Below, piece by piece: positions 1-11,314 of a stretch of 64,000 nt of DNA; the first letter of the stretch is position 1; each line of letters opens with the position of its first letter. Below the pieces are notes generated by a model. That model did no database searches, was not told the origin of the DNA, and saw only the letters and a program-made list of their open reading frames with translations. Location of the stretch: the NCBI RefSeq assembly GCF_000613845.1, contig NZ_BAJT01000020.1, positions 1 through 64,000 on the forward strand. The letters are read 5' to 3'. The stretch is from Asaia astilbis JCM 15831. Its GTDB lineage: Bacteria > Pseudomonadota > Alphaproteobacteria > Acetobacterales > Acetobacteraceae. The translations under genes and the position numbers were made by a program.

Positions 1-114
1 GGCCCGCGCTGGACGCCCGGCCGCCGGGATGGATACCGCTATCGTCGCTGAGCAGACTGCAAAGAGTGCCCGTCACACGAGCCTTTCAGAATAGCTATGT
101 GAAATACAGCTATC
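1..114. other. Window edge, no gene recognised
   Basis: Short stretch downstream of the addA stop codon. I see no reading frame with a recognisable product. A 6-base inverted repeat (ATAGCT at 92-97 and AGCTAT at 109-114) lies just after the addA stop and is too short to call a terminator. Confidence 0.4.
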
Positions 115-3100
115 CTAGGGCTCCAGAGGGACAAAGCTGATCGTCGGGCCTTCCGTCCAGACCAGCGCCATGACGAGCTCACGGCCCGGGTAGAGCTGTG
201 TCAGGACAGCCCCATATGCCGCCATCTGACGCCGATAGGCTGCAGGAACGGCTTGACCCGGTCGTGGCGGGTTCTGGTTTGTCTTGAAATCGCACAGCAT
301 GACGCAGTCTTCCGTCACTCGGAGACGATCCACCTGCCCCAGGACGACCTGCCCGAAAGCCAGTCCTGTAATCGGCTGCTCGGCGAGGCTGCCGGGGGCA
401 AAAAGCGGGGCCAGCGTCTCATGTGTGAGGATCGAGAGAATCTGACCGACCAGACGGGTGCTCTCTTCCGGCGATAACCCGTGTGCCGGTTGGGCGAGGA
501 AGCGCTCTGCAAGAATGCCCCACTCCTCTCTGGGACGATCAGGCAGCCATTGTAAAAGGCGATGCACCAGCGTTCCGCGCTCAAGGGCGCGCCTGCGACC
601 ACTCTCCCGTCCGGCGGCGAGATGAAGCGGAGACAAGGCGGGCGGCGCCACACCATAGGAGGCATTATCCGGTCGACTCGGTGCCAGTGGTCGGGTCAGA
701 GGCGCCTCCTGCGGCGCTGGAAGCGCATGCCAAGCGGGTGCCTGCCCGAATAAACCGGGCATGGGTTCAGGCGCATGGGGGGCAAGGGCTCTGGATGCGG
801 GGGCACTCAGTTCGGGCTGTGCCTCACTCAGGAGACGCTCGCCTTCCCATCCTCCGTCGAAAACCGTGCTGACCGCATCGAGATGCTCGAAACCCGAGCG
901 GCACAAGCTGTACCACGAGCTCTCGCTCTGCTTGCGTCGCGGCTCCCAACCGCAGACGACCAGCCAGTCACTGGCACGAGTCAGAGCGACGTAAAGCAGG
1001 CGGTTACGCTCAGCCTGCGCGGCTTCCTGCTCCTGCTGCTTGAGTCGATCGCCCAGATCGGACGGCAATTCCCTCCCCGGCATCCAGACCGGGAGATCGA
1101 GACCGTTTTTGCACGTCCAGAGCAGTTTCGTCTCGCCCTGCACCTCACCCGTCATGTCTGGCAGGATCACCAATCGCGCCTGCAGCCCTTTCGAGCCATG
1201 CACGGTCATGATCCGCACGGCGTCGATTTCTGATTCGGCCTCACGCTTGACCGTCAGATTGCTCGACTCGAGCCAGTGCAGGAAGCCCTGCATCGAAGGG
1301 GCGTGGAGCGCTTCAAAACGCAGGGCGGCCGAAAGCAGATCATCGAGCGGTTCCGCCGCTTCCGGTCCGAGGCGTGCCAGCGCACGGGCGCGTCCTTCAT
1401 GGCGGCCCAAGGCATCGGCAAGGATCTGATAGGGTGTCGCAAAATCGATACGGGTCTGAAGAGCCGAGAGACGCTCCCAGGCGCTCTGCCATTCTGGCCT
1501 TTCCTGATGACGCTCCCGCAGAACAGTCCAGAGCGGACGCTCGCCGCGCTCCATGGCGAGATCCATGAGGGACGCATCACTGACCCCGCCAAACGGCGAG
1601 GTCAGAACCGCTGCCAGCGTCAGATTATCCTGAGGCAGCAGCAGAGCATGGCACAGCGCCGTCAAATCCTGCACCGCCAGAGAATCGGTCAACCCGACAC
1701 CGACAAGCGTAGCAACTTCGACCCCCTGCCCCTTAAGCGCGCGGATGAGCGCGCGCAGAAAAGCAGATCGTCGGGGCACCAGAACCAGCACCTCACCCGC
1801 ACGAAGCGGCGCCTGACCCGGCTGCGGCGGTTTGCCGATCTGACGGGCAATCCAGTGCGCCAGCGTGTCGGCCAGCTTCTGAGGTGCACGACTTTGCCCG
1901 GCATTGCCCGTTGGCGCCGCCCAGGGGTCGTCAATGGCGTCTTTTTCGTCCTTCGGCACCAGCGGCCAAAGCTCGACACGCCCGCCCTGACCGGGGCGGG
2001 CAGAGCGATGCGTGGCAGCTCATCGCGTCCCGGCTCAAGCAGCCCGTCTGCCGCAAGCGGATTTGAAAACACCGCATCGACAAGGTTGAGCACGGGTTCG
2101 ACAGATCGGAACGACACACCGATTTCCGGTGTCCGCCATTCCTGTTCCGCACCAAGAACCATCTCGCGGAACCGGTCGCGGGCACGAAACAGCCCTTCAG
2201 GGTCGGCACCCTGAAAAGCATAGATCGATTGCTTGAAATCCCCCACGGCAAAAACCGTTCGCGGACGCCCGTCCATCTCACGCGCACTTTCGCCGACGAA
2301 GAACTCTTCGATCAGCGCCGTCGCGATCTCCCATTGCGCAGCAGACGTGTCCTGCACCTCGTCAAGCAGCAGATGATCGAGACCGCCATCGAGCTTGTAG
2401 AGCACCCAGGCAGCCCCCGGATCGCGCAAGAGATCGCGCGTGCTGGCAATCAGATCGTCGTAATCGACCAGACCACGCAGGGTCTTGTCCTGCGCATAAC
2501 GATCGAGCGTCGGGGCTGCGAGGGCGAAAAGCGCCAGATTGAGCGCAATCAGACGTTGCACGGCAATTGCACGGTCGAGCGCAATCAGACGCTCCCCTTC
2601 AGCCGTGAAAGCCTCCATCAGGTGAGGACGGTCGCGCGCCATGGCCGCAGGAACGAAAGCCCGTGCCGCGCGCGGTGTCCCTGTGCCCGTCACAAAGAGA
2701 TCAGACCAGATTACCGGGTCCCGCTCCGATACCGGGCGGGAAAGCGCGTCGAGCATCTTGCCGAGCGTCGCCTGCATCGTCGCTGTCCCCAGCGGCAGGG
2801 CTTCCTGGGCACAGCGACGCAGCCGATCTTCCTGCGGAGACGCGCTGCGCTGTGACTCCAGATCGGCCAGATCGGCTTCCTCTGCGCCAAAAGCCTGCCG
2901 ATAGGCGCGCTCGATCGCGCCTGGCTCGATCTGCCAGCGGGCAAAGCTCTGCCTCAGACGTGACACGCGGCCCTGAAGCGCACGTATCCGGTCGAGATAA
3001 TCCTCAAGCCCCACCTGACCGGCCAGCAGCGAGAGACGCGCTTCCATCACCGGATCGCCCATGGCGCGAGACAGGGTCTGCTCGATGGCGTTAGCCAGAG

Positions 3101-3629
3101 CGAGGCTGGAATCCGTCTCTTCCATAAGGGTGAAATGCGGGTTGATGGCAGCTTCAAGCGGGAAGCGCCTCAGAAGCGACTGACAAAACGCGTGGATCGT
3201 CCCGATCTTCATCCCACCCGGCAGATCGAGCACGCGCACGAACAGGGCCCGTGCCGCCTGACGCGTTTCAGGCGAGACAGGGACACTCAGCGCCTGCAAT
3301 TCCCGGTCGAGCGAAGCCTCGGACAATGACACCCAGCGCCCCAGACGGGACTGAAGACGGTTGGCCATTTCTGCCGCCGCCGCACGCGTAAAGGTCAGGC
3401 ACTGAATCCGTGCCGGGTCGCTGCCCGGCAGCAGGACCGGTGCCCCCGTCTCCGGGTCAGGCACCAGAACCGGCAGCATCAGACGCAAAAGCCGGTCGAT
3501 CAGTAGTTTTGTCTTGCCGCTACCCGCCGAGGCAGAGACGAAGACGGATGCCAGAGGATCGGAAGCCTGCCTCTGAATATCATTGGCCGATTCAATAATC
3601 TGCGCATTGAGCTTTGCAGGATCGGTCAT
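115..3629 (-). CDS. addA: Double-strand break repair helicase-nuclease AddA, one frameshift near 1980
   Basis: ATP-dependent helicase and nuclease subunit of the AddAB complex, which resects DNA double-strand breaks for RecA-dependent recombination. The N-terminal part has a UvrD-type Walker A (SASAGSGKT, about residues 32-40) and a Walker B-like LLLDEVQDT near residue 400. The C-terminal part has helicase motifs (VHGSKGLQARLVILPD, LYVALTRA) and a RecB-family nuclease domain ending with MLCDFKTN. The start ATG (3629-3627) overlaps the addB stop as ATGA. The frame breaks near 1980: the first part runs to PVRAG and the second resumes at VELWPLVPKDEKD. Restoring one C/G there gives 1171 aa, a normal AddA length, so I read it as a sequencing error. 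Confidence 0.93.
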
Positions 3630-6606
3630 TCTCCGCCCTCCTCGCGCGCAGCGCTCCACTCAGACACACGAGCCAGATGGGCGTAATCGCTATAACGCGG
3701 CACATAATCCGGATGGGGATGAGAACGATAAGCCGTGTTCGGATCATCGAAGATCTCGACGCGCCGACGCAGCCGGTCGAGCGCGGAGTCCACCAGCCCG
3801 TCCAGATCTCCGGGCTTCTTCGGCACGCTGAGTTCCTCGCCACGATGGCGATCCCCCGTCAGTCGCCAGTAAAGCAAAGAGGCGGTCTCCGCAGCGGGCA
3901 GATCGGCGAAGCCGCCGAGGCGCAGCATGGCGGCTTCGAGCACGAGTTGCGAACTCCATCCGGCTTCGACATCACTCACCTTGGGCAAGGTGCCGGTCTT
4001 GTAATCGATAATGGTCGCCCGCCCATCCTGAGCGATCTCGATCCTGTCGGCGCGGGCGGTCAGGCGGAAGGGCGCGTAAGGCGGGGTCAGGGTCAACGTG
4101 CCTTTCTGCTCGGTCTTGAGCAAAACGGGTCTCTCGCGCTGCGCCTCACGCTCGCAGACCCAATCAGCAATCCGGAGCACACGAGGACGCCACCAGGCGG
4201 CGAGAGCCGGACGCAATTCACGGTCTTCAAGCATTTTGAGCAGGCAGCCATGCAAGGCTCTTCCGCCTTTCTGACCCTCCTTCAACCAGAGATCGAGCCC
4301 GTCATGCACCACCACACCAATATCCGAGCGGTCGGCGGCTTCTTCGAGCGCCGGCAAGGCCCTCAGCTTCAGCACGTGACGGGCATAAATTGCGTAAGGG
4401 TCGCGCAGCCAGGAATCGATCTCGGTCACCGAGAGACGGCGCGGACGCAGGGCGACAGGCGGCCGGGGCTCGGGTGGGGACACAGGCCGCGCCGGACCCG
4501 CAGGCTGATCCATCGCTGCCTGCCAGTGCAGGGCAGGATGCACAGGCAGGGTCTGGCCTCTCCCCTCCAGCAGGGCGTCAAGTCGCACCAGCCAGCGAGC
4601 CGGAACGGCAGGCGCCCCATCACTCTGGCTGCGCTCGACAACACGATCTCTTTGCCCGAGAGAAAAGCTGTCGTGAAATCATGGGCGGCGGTGCCGATCT
4701 GCCGTTCGGGAGACGGCAACCCTGCCCGCGTTCTCATGGGCCGACTCAGCCAAGGGCCGGGATCGGTCGCAGGAGGCCAGATGCCTTCATTCAACCCACC
4801 CAGAATCACCAGATCGGCAAATTGCAGTCGCGCTTCAAGCACACCCAGAATGGAAACACGAGGATGCAGGGCTTCACCATCACGCCCTTGAAGGACGCGC
4901 TGGCCGAACACCATTTTTCCAGCCATTGAGGCGAGAAGAAAAGCGGGCAGCCCTGCCAGACTCTGCGGCGGCAGAACCTCGCCATAGGTCATCAACCCGG
5001 CGAGATGACGCGACAGGGCATGACCCTCCGCGCCCATCCAGAGCCGTTCTTCACCTGGCTGCTCCTGCGTGCCGGTCAGTGCCTCGGCAGCCTGGATGAG
5101 CCGTGTCAGCAGATCGGGCAGAGGCAGGGCACCGCATCGCAGCAAAGGCGATACGGCCTCTGACAGACGGTCGAGAAACAGATCGAGCGGTTCGGCCTGA
5201 TCGGGTCGATCGGCACTCTCGGCCTCAGTCTGATCCTGTCGTTCGAGCGCCTGTTGCAATCCTTTCATACCCGGTGGCGGCGCGGGGCCACGCAGTACGA
5301 GGCGCTCAAGACGGCGCGCTGTGGCACGGCAATTCCCCGGCGTGCTGCCGAGCGCGACAAGCGGATGTTTCAACAGCGCCAGAAGAGCCACGGGAGAGAG
5401 ATCATCTGCAGCCGCTTCTGCCAGAAGGCGCAGCAGAATGGCCGCAGGACTCAGAGCCAGGGCCTCACCGGCACTGTCATCGGCTACGATGCCGTAACGC
5501 AGCAATTCGGTCGAGACGCGTCGGGCCAGTGCCCGGTCCGGCGTCACCAGAGACGCGGTCTTGCCGGGACGTTCCACAGCCTCACGCAGAATCATGGCAA
5601 TGCTGATGGCTTCCTGCTGCTGATCGGCAGCATCGAGACGCGTGAGGCCTGTCAACGGAAGGGGGGCATTGCTTTCTGCCCATGCAGAAAGTCCCTCCAT
5701 CGGGCGCATCATCAGACTGGCCAGCGCAATCCGGCTTTGCAGGGCCTCACGAGAAGCAACATCGCGATGCGCCGCAGCGTCATCCCAGACTGTGATGGTT
5801 TCACGGGAAACACCCAGATCGTTGAGAAGGCGTCGAAATCCCGATTGCGGGTGGCTTTCAGGCAGCGTCTCCCAAAGGCCCTCCGACAGATCGAGATCGA
5901 CACCGGGCAGCACCACGCAGCCTTGAGGCGCATCGAGCACGGCCCGCAGGATCGCGCAGACGGCAAACATGCCATCGGTAAACCCGACTGCCCAAAGCCG
6001 CCCCTCAGGCGGGGCCTGCGTCCAGCGTTCGGCCTGCGCCTTGAGGACCGAGACCTGACGCGCCACCGGGTTCATCAGGCCCGTCTCCTCGAGCCAGGCG
6101 GGCCAGGCCTCGGTAACGATATGCAGAAACTGAAGCGTCTTGTGCCAGTGATCGGCGAAACGGGGTTCTGCCGCATCAGGAAGACGCTCGCGCAAATCGA
6201 CCCCGACGCGCTCGGCATCGTCCATCAATTCAGCCAGAGCCGAGGCAAGAGGCCAGGCCTGTTCGAGCGTCAGCTCCGCACTGAACACGCCTTTTGCCTG
6301 CAGAACGAGCGCTGCCAGAACAGACAGACGCCTCAGCGGATCGACCGCCGGAGGAAAGGAAAACGCCTCGACGCCCGACAGCGCCAGATCGTCTTCACTC
6401 AGATCTCCGACCGGGAGAATACGCGGCAACAGAGCCGCCTTGCCATCGAGACACCGCAAGAAGGCTTCTGTCAGATTGCGTGCGGCGCGACGTCCCGGCA
6501 CGAGAATGAGCGCATGAGCCTGATCCTGTTCGGCCGTCTCCCTGAGCCACCGCCGCGCCACATCATCGAGAAAGGAGCGGTCCGCCGGGATCGTCGCCAG
6601 AATCAC
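3626..6606 (-). CDS. addB: Double-strand break repair protein AddB, one frameshift near 4633
   Basis: Second subunit of the AddAB helicase-nuclease, of the alphaproteobacterial type. The N-terminal half is an inactivated helicase-like region; the C-terminal part has the RecB-like nuclease signature (ADRIEIAQDGRATIIDYKTG). It lies between tsaE and addA with 4-base overlaps on both sides, so the three genes look translationally coupled. The frame is broken near 4633: the upstream part reads GKEIVLS and the downstream part SQSDGAPAVPARWLVRL. One extra C joins them into 993 aa, which fits the family, so the break is probably a base-calling error. Confidence 0.92.
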
Positions 6607-7037
6607 AGCCGGTCACTCCATCCGTTGATGGTGGCAATTCGGGCCTCTTCCTCCACGCCCGGGCTCAGGGTGAGATGCAGGGCATGGTCGGGCAAGTCAT
6701 CTTCGGCGCGCTCGGGCCACTCGACGAGCATGATCCCGTCCTGAAGCTCGTCCCAGCCCAGCTCGAACAATGAGTCAGGACCATCGAGACGCCACAGATC
6801 GAAATGAGCCACAGCGCCCTTGCTCGTGTCGTAAGTCTGGACCAGAGAAAAGGTCGGGCTCGGCACTTCAAGCGCTGGATCCTGCGCCAGAGCCCGCAGG
6901 AAAGCCCGGGCAAAAACGCTCTTGCCCATGCCCATCTCGCCGTGAAGCGCCAGCACGTCACCTGCCTGCGCAAGCTCTGCCAGACGAACAGCAAGAGCTT
7001 CGGTCGCGGACTGGTCGGGCAGATCGAATGTCGTCAT
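6603..7037 (-). CDS. tsaE: tRNA threonylcarbamoyladenosine biosynthesis ATPase TsaE
   Basis: ATPase that works with TsaB and TsaD to make the t6A37 modification of ANN-decoding tRNAs. At 144 aa it has the family length. It shows the Walker A GEMGMGKS (about residues 33-40), the SPTFSLVQTY segment, and the LVEWPER motif near the C-terminus. Its stop overlaps the addB start by four bases. tsaB and rimI lie elsewhere in the window (41362-42467). Confidence 0.95.
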   Translation of the reverse strand: MTTFDLPDQSATEALAVRLAELAQAGDVLALHGEMGMGKSVFARAFLRALAQDPALEVPSPTFSLVQTYDTSKGAVAHFDLWRLDGPDSLFELGWDELQDGIMLVEWPERAEDDLPDHALHLTLSPGVEEEARIATINGWSDRL

Positions 7038-7111
7038 CCAGCCAGTTTAAAGCCGGGTCGGGATGAAGGGTAGTGGAAAGCTGGGAGTGCCCCTTGCTTC
7101 CGGGAGGCTTC

Positions 7112-7749
7112 CTATCGACGGTAAGCCGGTAGATCGACCCTGTAGAGAATGGCATAGCTCGAAGACCAAAGCCGAGGGTGACCGCAACAAGCCCGGCGAG
7201 AATTGGCCACACACCGAGGGCATTGAGACCGACATAAAGACCCGCAGCCAGGGCAGCAGCGGTGACGTAAAGCTCGGGACGGATCACGATGGAGGGTAGG
7301 CCGGCCAACACATCGCGAATGATTCCGCCCATACAGGCCGTGACCACCCCCATGATGGCAGCAGGCAGCCAGGGAATGCCGTAGGCGACGGCCTTGGCCG
7401 CGCCGTAAACAGCGTAGGATGCCAGACCCAGCCCATCGAACCAGTCGATCGCGCGCTCATGCCAGACTCGGTGGGGGGTGAACCACACCAGCAGGGCAAT
7501 ACTCAGACAGACGGCAAGCGGCGCTGTGGCATGCATCCAGAAAACTGGTGCGCCGATCAGCAGATCACGCAGCGTGCCCCCGCCGACGCCTGTCATGGCG
7601 GCGAAAAACGCGAAGGTCACCATGTTCTGCTTCTCTTTGGCAGCCACCAGCGCCCCCGAGATCGCAAAGACGGCTGTGCCTGCCATGTCGAGATCCGAAA
7701 GGGCCGAGGCTGACAGGGCGTGAATGTCTGTGAGGGTGGCAGGGCTCAC
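7112..7749 (-). CDS. TRIC-family (UPF0126/YicG) cation channel protein, frameshift near 7158
   Basis: Inner-membrane protein with two repeats of three transmembrane segments, each carrying the GGGTLRDLL or GGIIRDVL glycine-rich kink that marks the trimeric intracellular cation channel family. The start is GTG at 7749, overlapping the threonine aldolase stop as GTGA. As sequenced, the frame would run on to 6958 and overlap tsaE by 80 bases with a tail unlike the family. A one-base restoration after GFGLR near 7158 gives the tail YAILYRVDLPAYRR and a stop at 7112. I therefore place the end at 7112. Function in bacteria is thought to be K+ or other cation conductance. Confidence 0.82.
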
Positions 7750-8770
7750 GCAGCCAGTGCCTCAATATCGGCGGCAAGCTGTGCGACACGGTCGGGCTCG
7801 GCATCCCAGGCGAACATGAAGCGGGCACCACCCCCAATGAACGTGTAAAAGCGCCAGCCTTTCTCGCGAAGCCCCTCGAGCACCTTGTCTGGCGCCTTGA
7901 GGAAGACAGCGTTGGCCTGCGCCGGGAACATCAGGGAAAGACCGGGCACCGCCTCGATCCGCGCGGCCAGCGCATGCGCACTGTCATTACCGTGCTGCCC
8001 GTTCCGGAGCCATGCGCCGGTTTCAAGCAATCCGACCCATGGGGCCGAGATGAAGCGCATTTTCGAGGCCAGCTGCCCCGCCTGCTTGCAACGGTAATCG
8101 AAGCCTTCAGCCAGAGCCGGATCGAAAAACAGAATGGCCTCTCCGACAGCCATACCGTTCTTGGTGCCCCCGAAACACAAGACATCCACCCCGGCCTGCC
8201 ATGTCATTTCGGCAGGGGAACACCCCAGCGCAGCGCAGGCATTGGCAAAGCGCGCGCCATCCATATGCAGGCGCAATCCGAGGTCCCGGCAGGTGTCGGC
8301 GATGGCCCGGATCTCAGCCAGAGAATAGACTCACCGGTTTCGGTAGGCTGGGTAATCGTCACGACTTTTGGCTTGGGATAATGGATGTCGCTCCGGCAGG
8401 TCGCCAGCGCCCTGATATCTTCCGGGAAAAGCTTGGCACGGTCGGTACGGGCCACGAGAAGCTTCGACCCGTTGGAGAAGAACTCCGGCGCACCGCATTC
8501 ATCGGTCTCGACATGGGCGAACGAAGAACAGATCACACTGTTATAGGACTGACAGAGCGAGGCGAGGGCGAGAGAGTTGGCCGCCGTACCGTTAAAGGCA
8601 AAGAACACCTCGCATGATGTGCCAAAAAGGGTGCGAAAGCTGTCAGCGGCGCGATTGGTCCACGCATCATCACCATAGGCAGGCACCGAGCCCGCATTGG
8701 CCTGCTGCATCACATCCCAGACTTCGGGACAGATACCGGCATAATTGTCACTGGCGAATTGCTGGGCCAC
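7746..8770 (-). CDS. ltaE: Low-specificity L-threonine aldolase, frameshift near 8330
   Basis: PLP enzyme (fold type I) cleaving L-threonine or L-allo-threonine to glycine and acetaldehyde. The N-terminal part shows FASDNYAGICPEV and AYGDDAWT; the C-terminal part has HMDGARFANA and the PLP lysine in CFGGTKNGM. The two parts are in different frames. The break lies near 8330, where adding one C/G gives TGEVYSLAEIRAI and a 341 aa product, normal for the family. It is the first gene of the run ltaE-TRIC-tsaE-addB-addA, with a GTGA overlap to the next gene. Confidence 0.92.
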
Positions 8771-9074
8771 GACGATGGTCCTTTCTGGACGAGGAGACGC
8801 TCCGCGCGAAAGGAGGGTGTGGCGTGTCCCGAGATTGCCGGAGCGGCCACATCTCTTCGACGAAAGCCGAAGATACCACCTTGCCCGGGAGCAGGTTGGC
8901 GCGACATAAGCTGTCGGCTCTTGATGCTGACGGCTTTCGTATCAAAGCCGGAAAAGACACGCAATGCGCTTCTTGCTCGCGCCGCCGGACAAAGAAACAC
9001 CGATCGCCTCTGGCTCTGGGCGTCGCTGACGGTTTCTGTTAGCTGCTAAGGGACACAGGACATAACTGACAGGA
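8771..9074. other. Divergent intergenic region between ltaE and the FNR gene
   Basis: About 300 bases separating two genes that point away from each other, so both promoters should lie here. I see no convincing sigma-70 hexamer pair, operator or RNA gene, and no reading frame with coding features. Confidence 0.4.
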
Positions 9075-10108
9075 ATGAACGCGCTTATGGGCCAGACTCC
9101 TCTCGACATCGATGTTGCCATTATCGGTGCAGGGCCGACCGCCCTTTTTGCCGCGTTCGAATGCGGGATGCTTAAACTTTCCTGCGTGCTGATCGACGCG
9201 CTGGGAGAGATCGGCGGGCAATGCGCCGCGCTGTATCCCGAGAAGCCGATCTACGATATTCCGGGCCATCCTTCGATCGAGGGCGGCGCCCTGATCGCAG
9301 CGCTCGATGCGCAGATCGCCCCTTTCGACGTCCCGCGCCTGCTCGGTCAACGCGTCGAAAAACTCTCCGGCACGCGCGGCGCTTTCACGCTTGAGACCGA
9401 TAAGGCAACGTCGTGACTGCCCGCGCCGTCATCATCGCCGCCGGTGCCGGCGCCTTCGGGCCGAACCGCCCCCCGCTGGAGGGGCTCGAAGCCTATGAAG
9501 CAAGCGGTGCTGTCCAATATTATGTCCGCAAGCGTGCCGATTTCGCCGGCAAGCGCATCGTCGTCGCAGGGGGCGGCGACTCCGCTCTCGACTGGGCCCT
9601 CTCCCTCTCGGACATCGCCGAAAAGATCTATCTCCTGCACCGTCGCGACCGGTTCCGCGGTGCCCCGGAAACACTTGCTCAGATCGAAGCGCGTGTGGCC
9701 GAAGGCCGCATCGAGAAAGTCGTGCCCTATCAGCTTCATGCGCTTGAAGGCGAGAATGGGGTGCTCTCAGCCGTCGATGTCATCGACCTTGAAGGACAGG
9801 TGCGACGCATCGACGCCGATACGCTTCTGCCCTTCTATGGATTGTCGACCGATCTCGGCCCGATTGCCACCTGGAACATCGACACGATCCGCAGCACCCT
9901 GCCCGTCACACCGTCGACGATGGAAACGAGTCTTCCCGGTGTGTTTGCCATCGGCGACGTCGCCACCTATCCCGGCAAGCTAAAGCTGATCCTGCAGGGT
10001 TTCAGCGAAGGGGCAATGGCTGCCCACGCCATTCACCCGATCGTTCATCCCGATCAGGCGCTGCATTTCGAATACTCGACCAGCAAGGGTGTCCCGGCAG
10101 GCTCTTGA
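9075..10108 (+). CDS. Ferredoxin/flavodoxin--NADP+ reductase, thioredoxin-reductase-like; frameshift near 9404
   Basis: FAD- and NADPH-binding oxidoreductase of the TrxR-like ferredoxin-NADP reductase group: it lacks the CxxC disulfide of thioredoxin reductase. The FAD site is VAIIGAGPTALFAAFECG near the N-terminus, followed by GEIGGQCAALYPEKPIYDIP, which is diagnostic for this group. The NADP site is IVVAGGGDSALDW, and the second FAD motif is GVFAIGDVATYPGKLKLI near the C-terminus. The frame breaks near 9404; reading GGG instead of GG there gives DKGNVVTARAVIIAAGAG and a 344 aa enzyme. A homopolymer undercall is the simplest explanation. Confidence 0.93.
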
Positions 10109-10166
10109 GCTGGAACGGGGTGTCGGTTTAGAATGATACCGAAATGATTATGAGATCCGGACGCGA

Positions 10167-11314
10167 ATGAGTGTGCAAGAGAGAGAGCGGGAAACAGGCG
10201 CAAGAGAGCGCTCTGGCGGATGGCTCCGGATCGATCTCGATGCCCTCAAGCAGAACTATACCTTCCTGACGCAGCAGGTCGCAGCACCGTGACCGTCGGC
10301 GCTGCCGTCAAGGCTGATGCTTATGGACTCGGTGTGGCGCGTATCGCCCCTGCCCTTTATCGCGCCGGATGCCGCCGCTTCTTTGTCGCGACCGTCGATG
10401 AAGGACTGACCTTACGTCCTCTTTTGCCGGATGACGCCACGATCTGCATTCTGAACGGCCCGCCTGCAGGCTCCGAGCCCCTGCTTGCGGCCCGAAATCT
10501 GACGCCCGTTCTGAACAGTCTCTCTCAGGCACGTCGGTGGGCGGCTTTCGGGCGGGAAACCGGAACAAAATTGCCCTGTCTGCTCCAGCTCGATAGCGGC
10601 ATGTCGCGCTTCGGTCTGTCGGAGGACGACATTGAGGCGCTCTGCTCTGAAGAGCTGCCTACCGCGCTCGATATCACCCATGTCATGAGCCATCTCGCCT
10701 GTGCGGATGACGCCGCCTCACCCCGCAACGAAGGCCAGCGTCAGCGCTTTGACGCGCTGAGACAAAAGCTGCCTTCCCCTCTCTCTCCGAGCCTTGCGGC
10801 ATCGAGCGGTATCTTTCTGGGCGAGTCGTTTCACTACGATATGGTGCGCCCCGGCTATGCGCTCTATGGCGGCAATCCGACGCCTGCTCTCCCCAACCCA
10901 ATGCGCCCTGTTGTCACTCTGCTCGGGGGACTCGTACAGGATCGCTGGATCGAACCCGATACAGCGGTTGGCTATAGCGCTCGTTTTGTGGCAACGCAGA
11001 AAACACGCATTGCCACTCTGTCCGTCGGCTATGCAGACGGTTTTCACAGACGCGCCGGTGGCTTCACCAGCGCGGTCCTGCCAGACAGACCCGACATCTC
11101 TCTCCCGGTTGTGGGGCGGATCTCGATGGACTGCATGGCTCTGGACATCACCGCGCTGGGGGACATGGATATGGCCTCCGGCACAGGTTTCGAGCTGATT
11201 GGCCCCCACCGTCCGCTGGACGAACTGGCCTCGGCATTGGATACGATCGGATATGAGCTGCTGACCAGCCTCGGGAAGCGCTTTTATCGTGACTACATTG
11301 AGAGTTCACAATGA
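10167..11314 (+). CDS. alr: Alanine racemase, frameshift near 10290
   Basis: PLP-dependent interconversion of L- and D-alanine, either for peptidoglycan supply or, with the next gene, for alanine catabolism. The start at 10167 gives GGWLRIDLDALKQNY, as expected at an Alr N-terminus. One base is missing near 10290, after which the frame resumes with TVGAAVKADAYG containing the PLP lysine. The second catalytic residue, a tyrosine, is in VGYSARFVA. Corrected length is 382 aa. The stop overlaps the dadA start as ATGA, so the two genes form a coupled pair. Confidence 0.93.

Noticed and set aside
3614-6744. Long plus-strand frames opposite addB (425 and 496 codons)
   Set aside because: Antisense shadows rich in Arg, Gln and His with no domain; addB on the other strand is well supported.
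6958-7111. C-terminal extension of the TRIC-family gene overlapping tsaE
   Set aside because: The extension is translated from the tsaE region in a wrong frame; a one-base repair near 7158 gives a family-like tail and a stop at 7112.
8710-9000. Minus-strand frame upstream of ltaE as an N-terminal extension or separate gene
   Set aside because: Sequence is low in coding character and overlaps the ltaE start in another frame.
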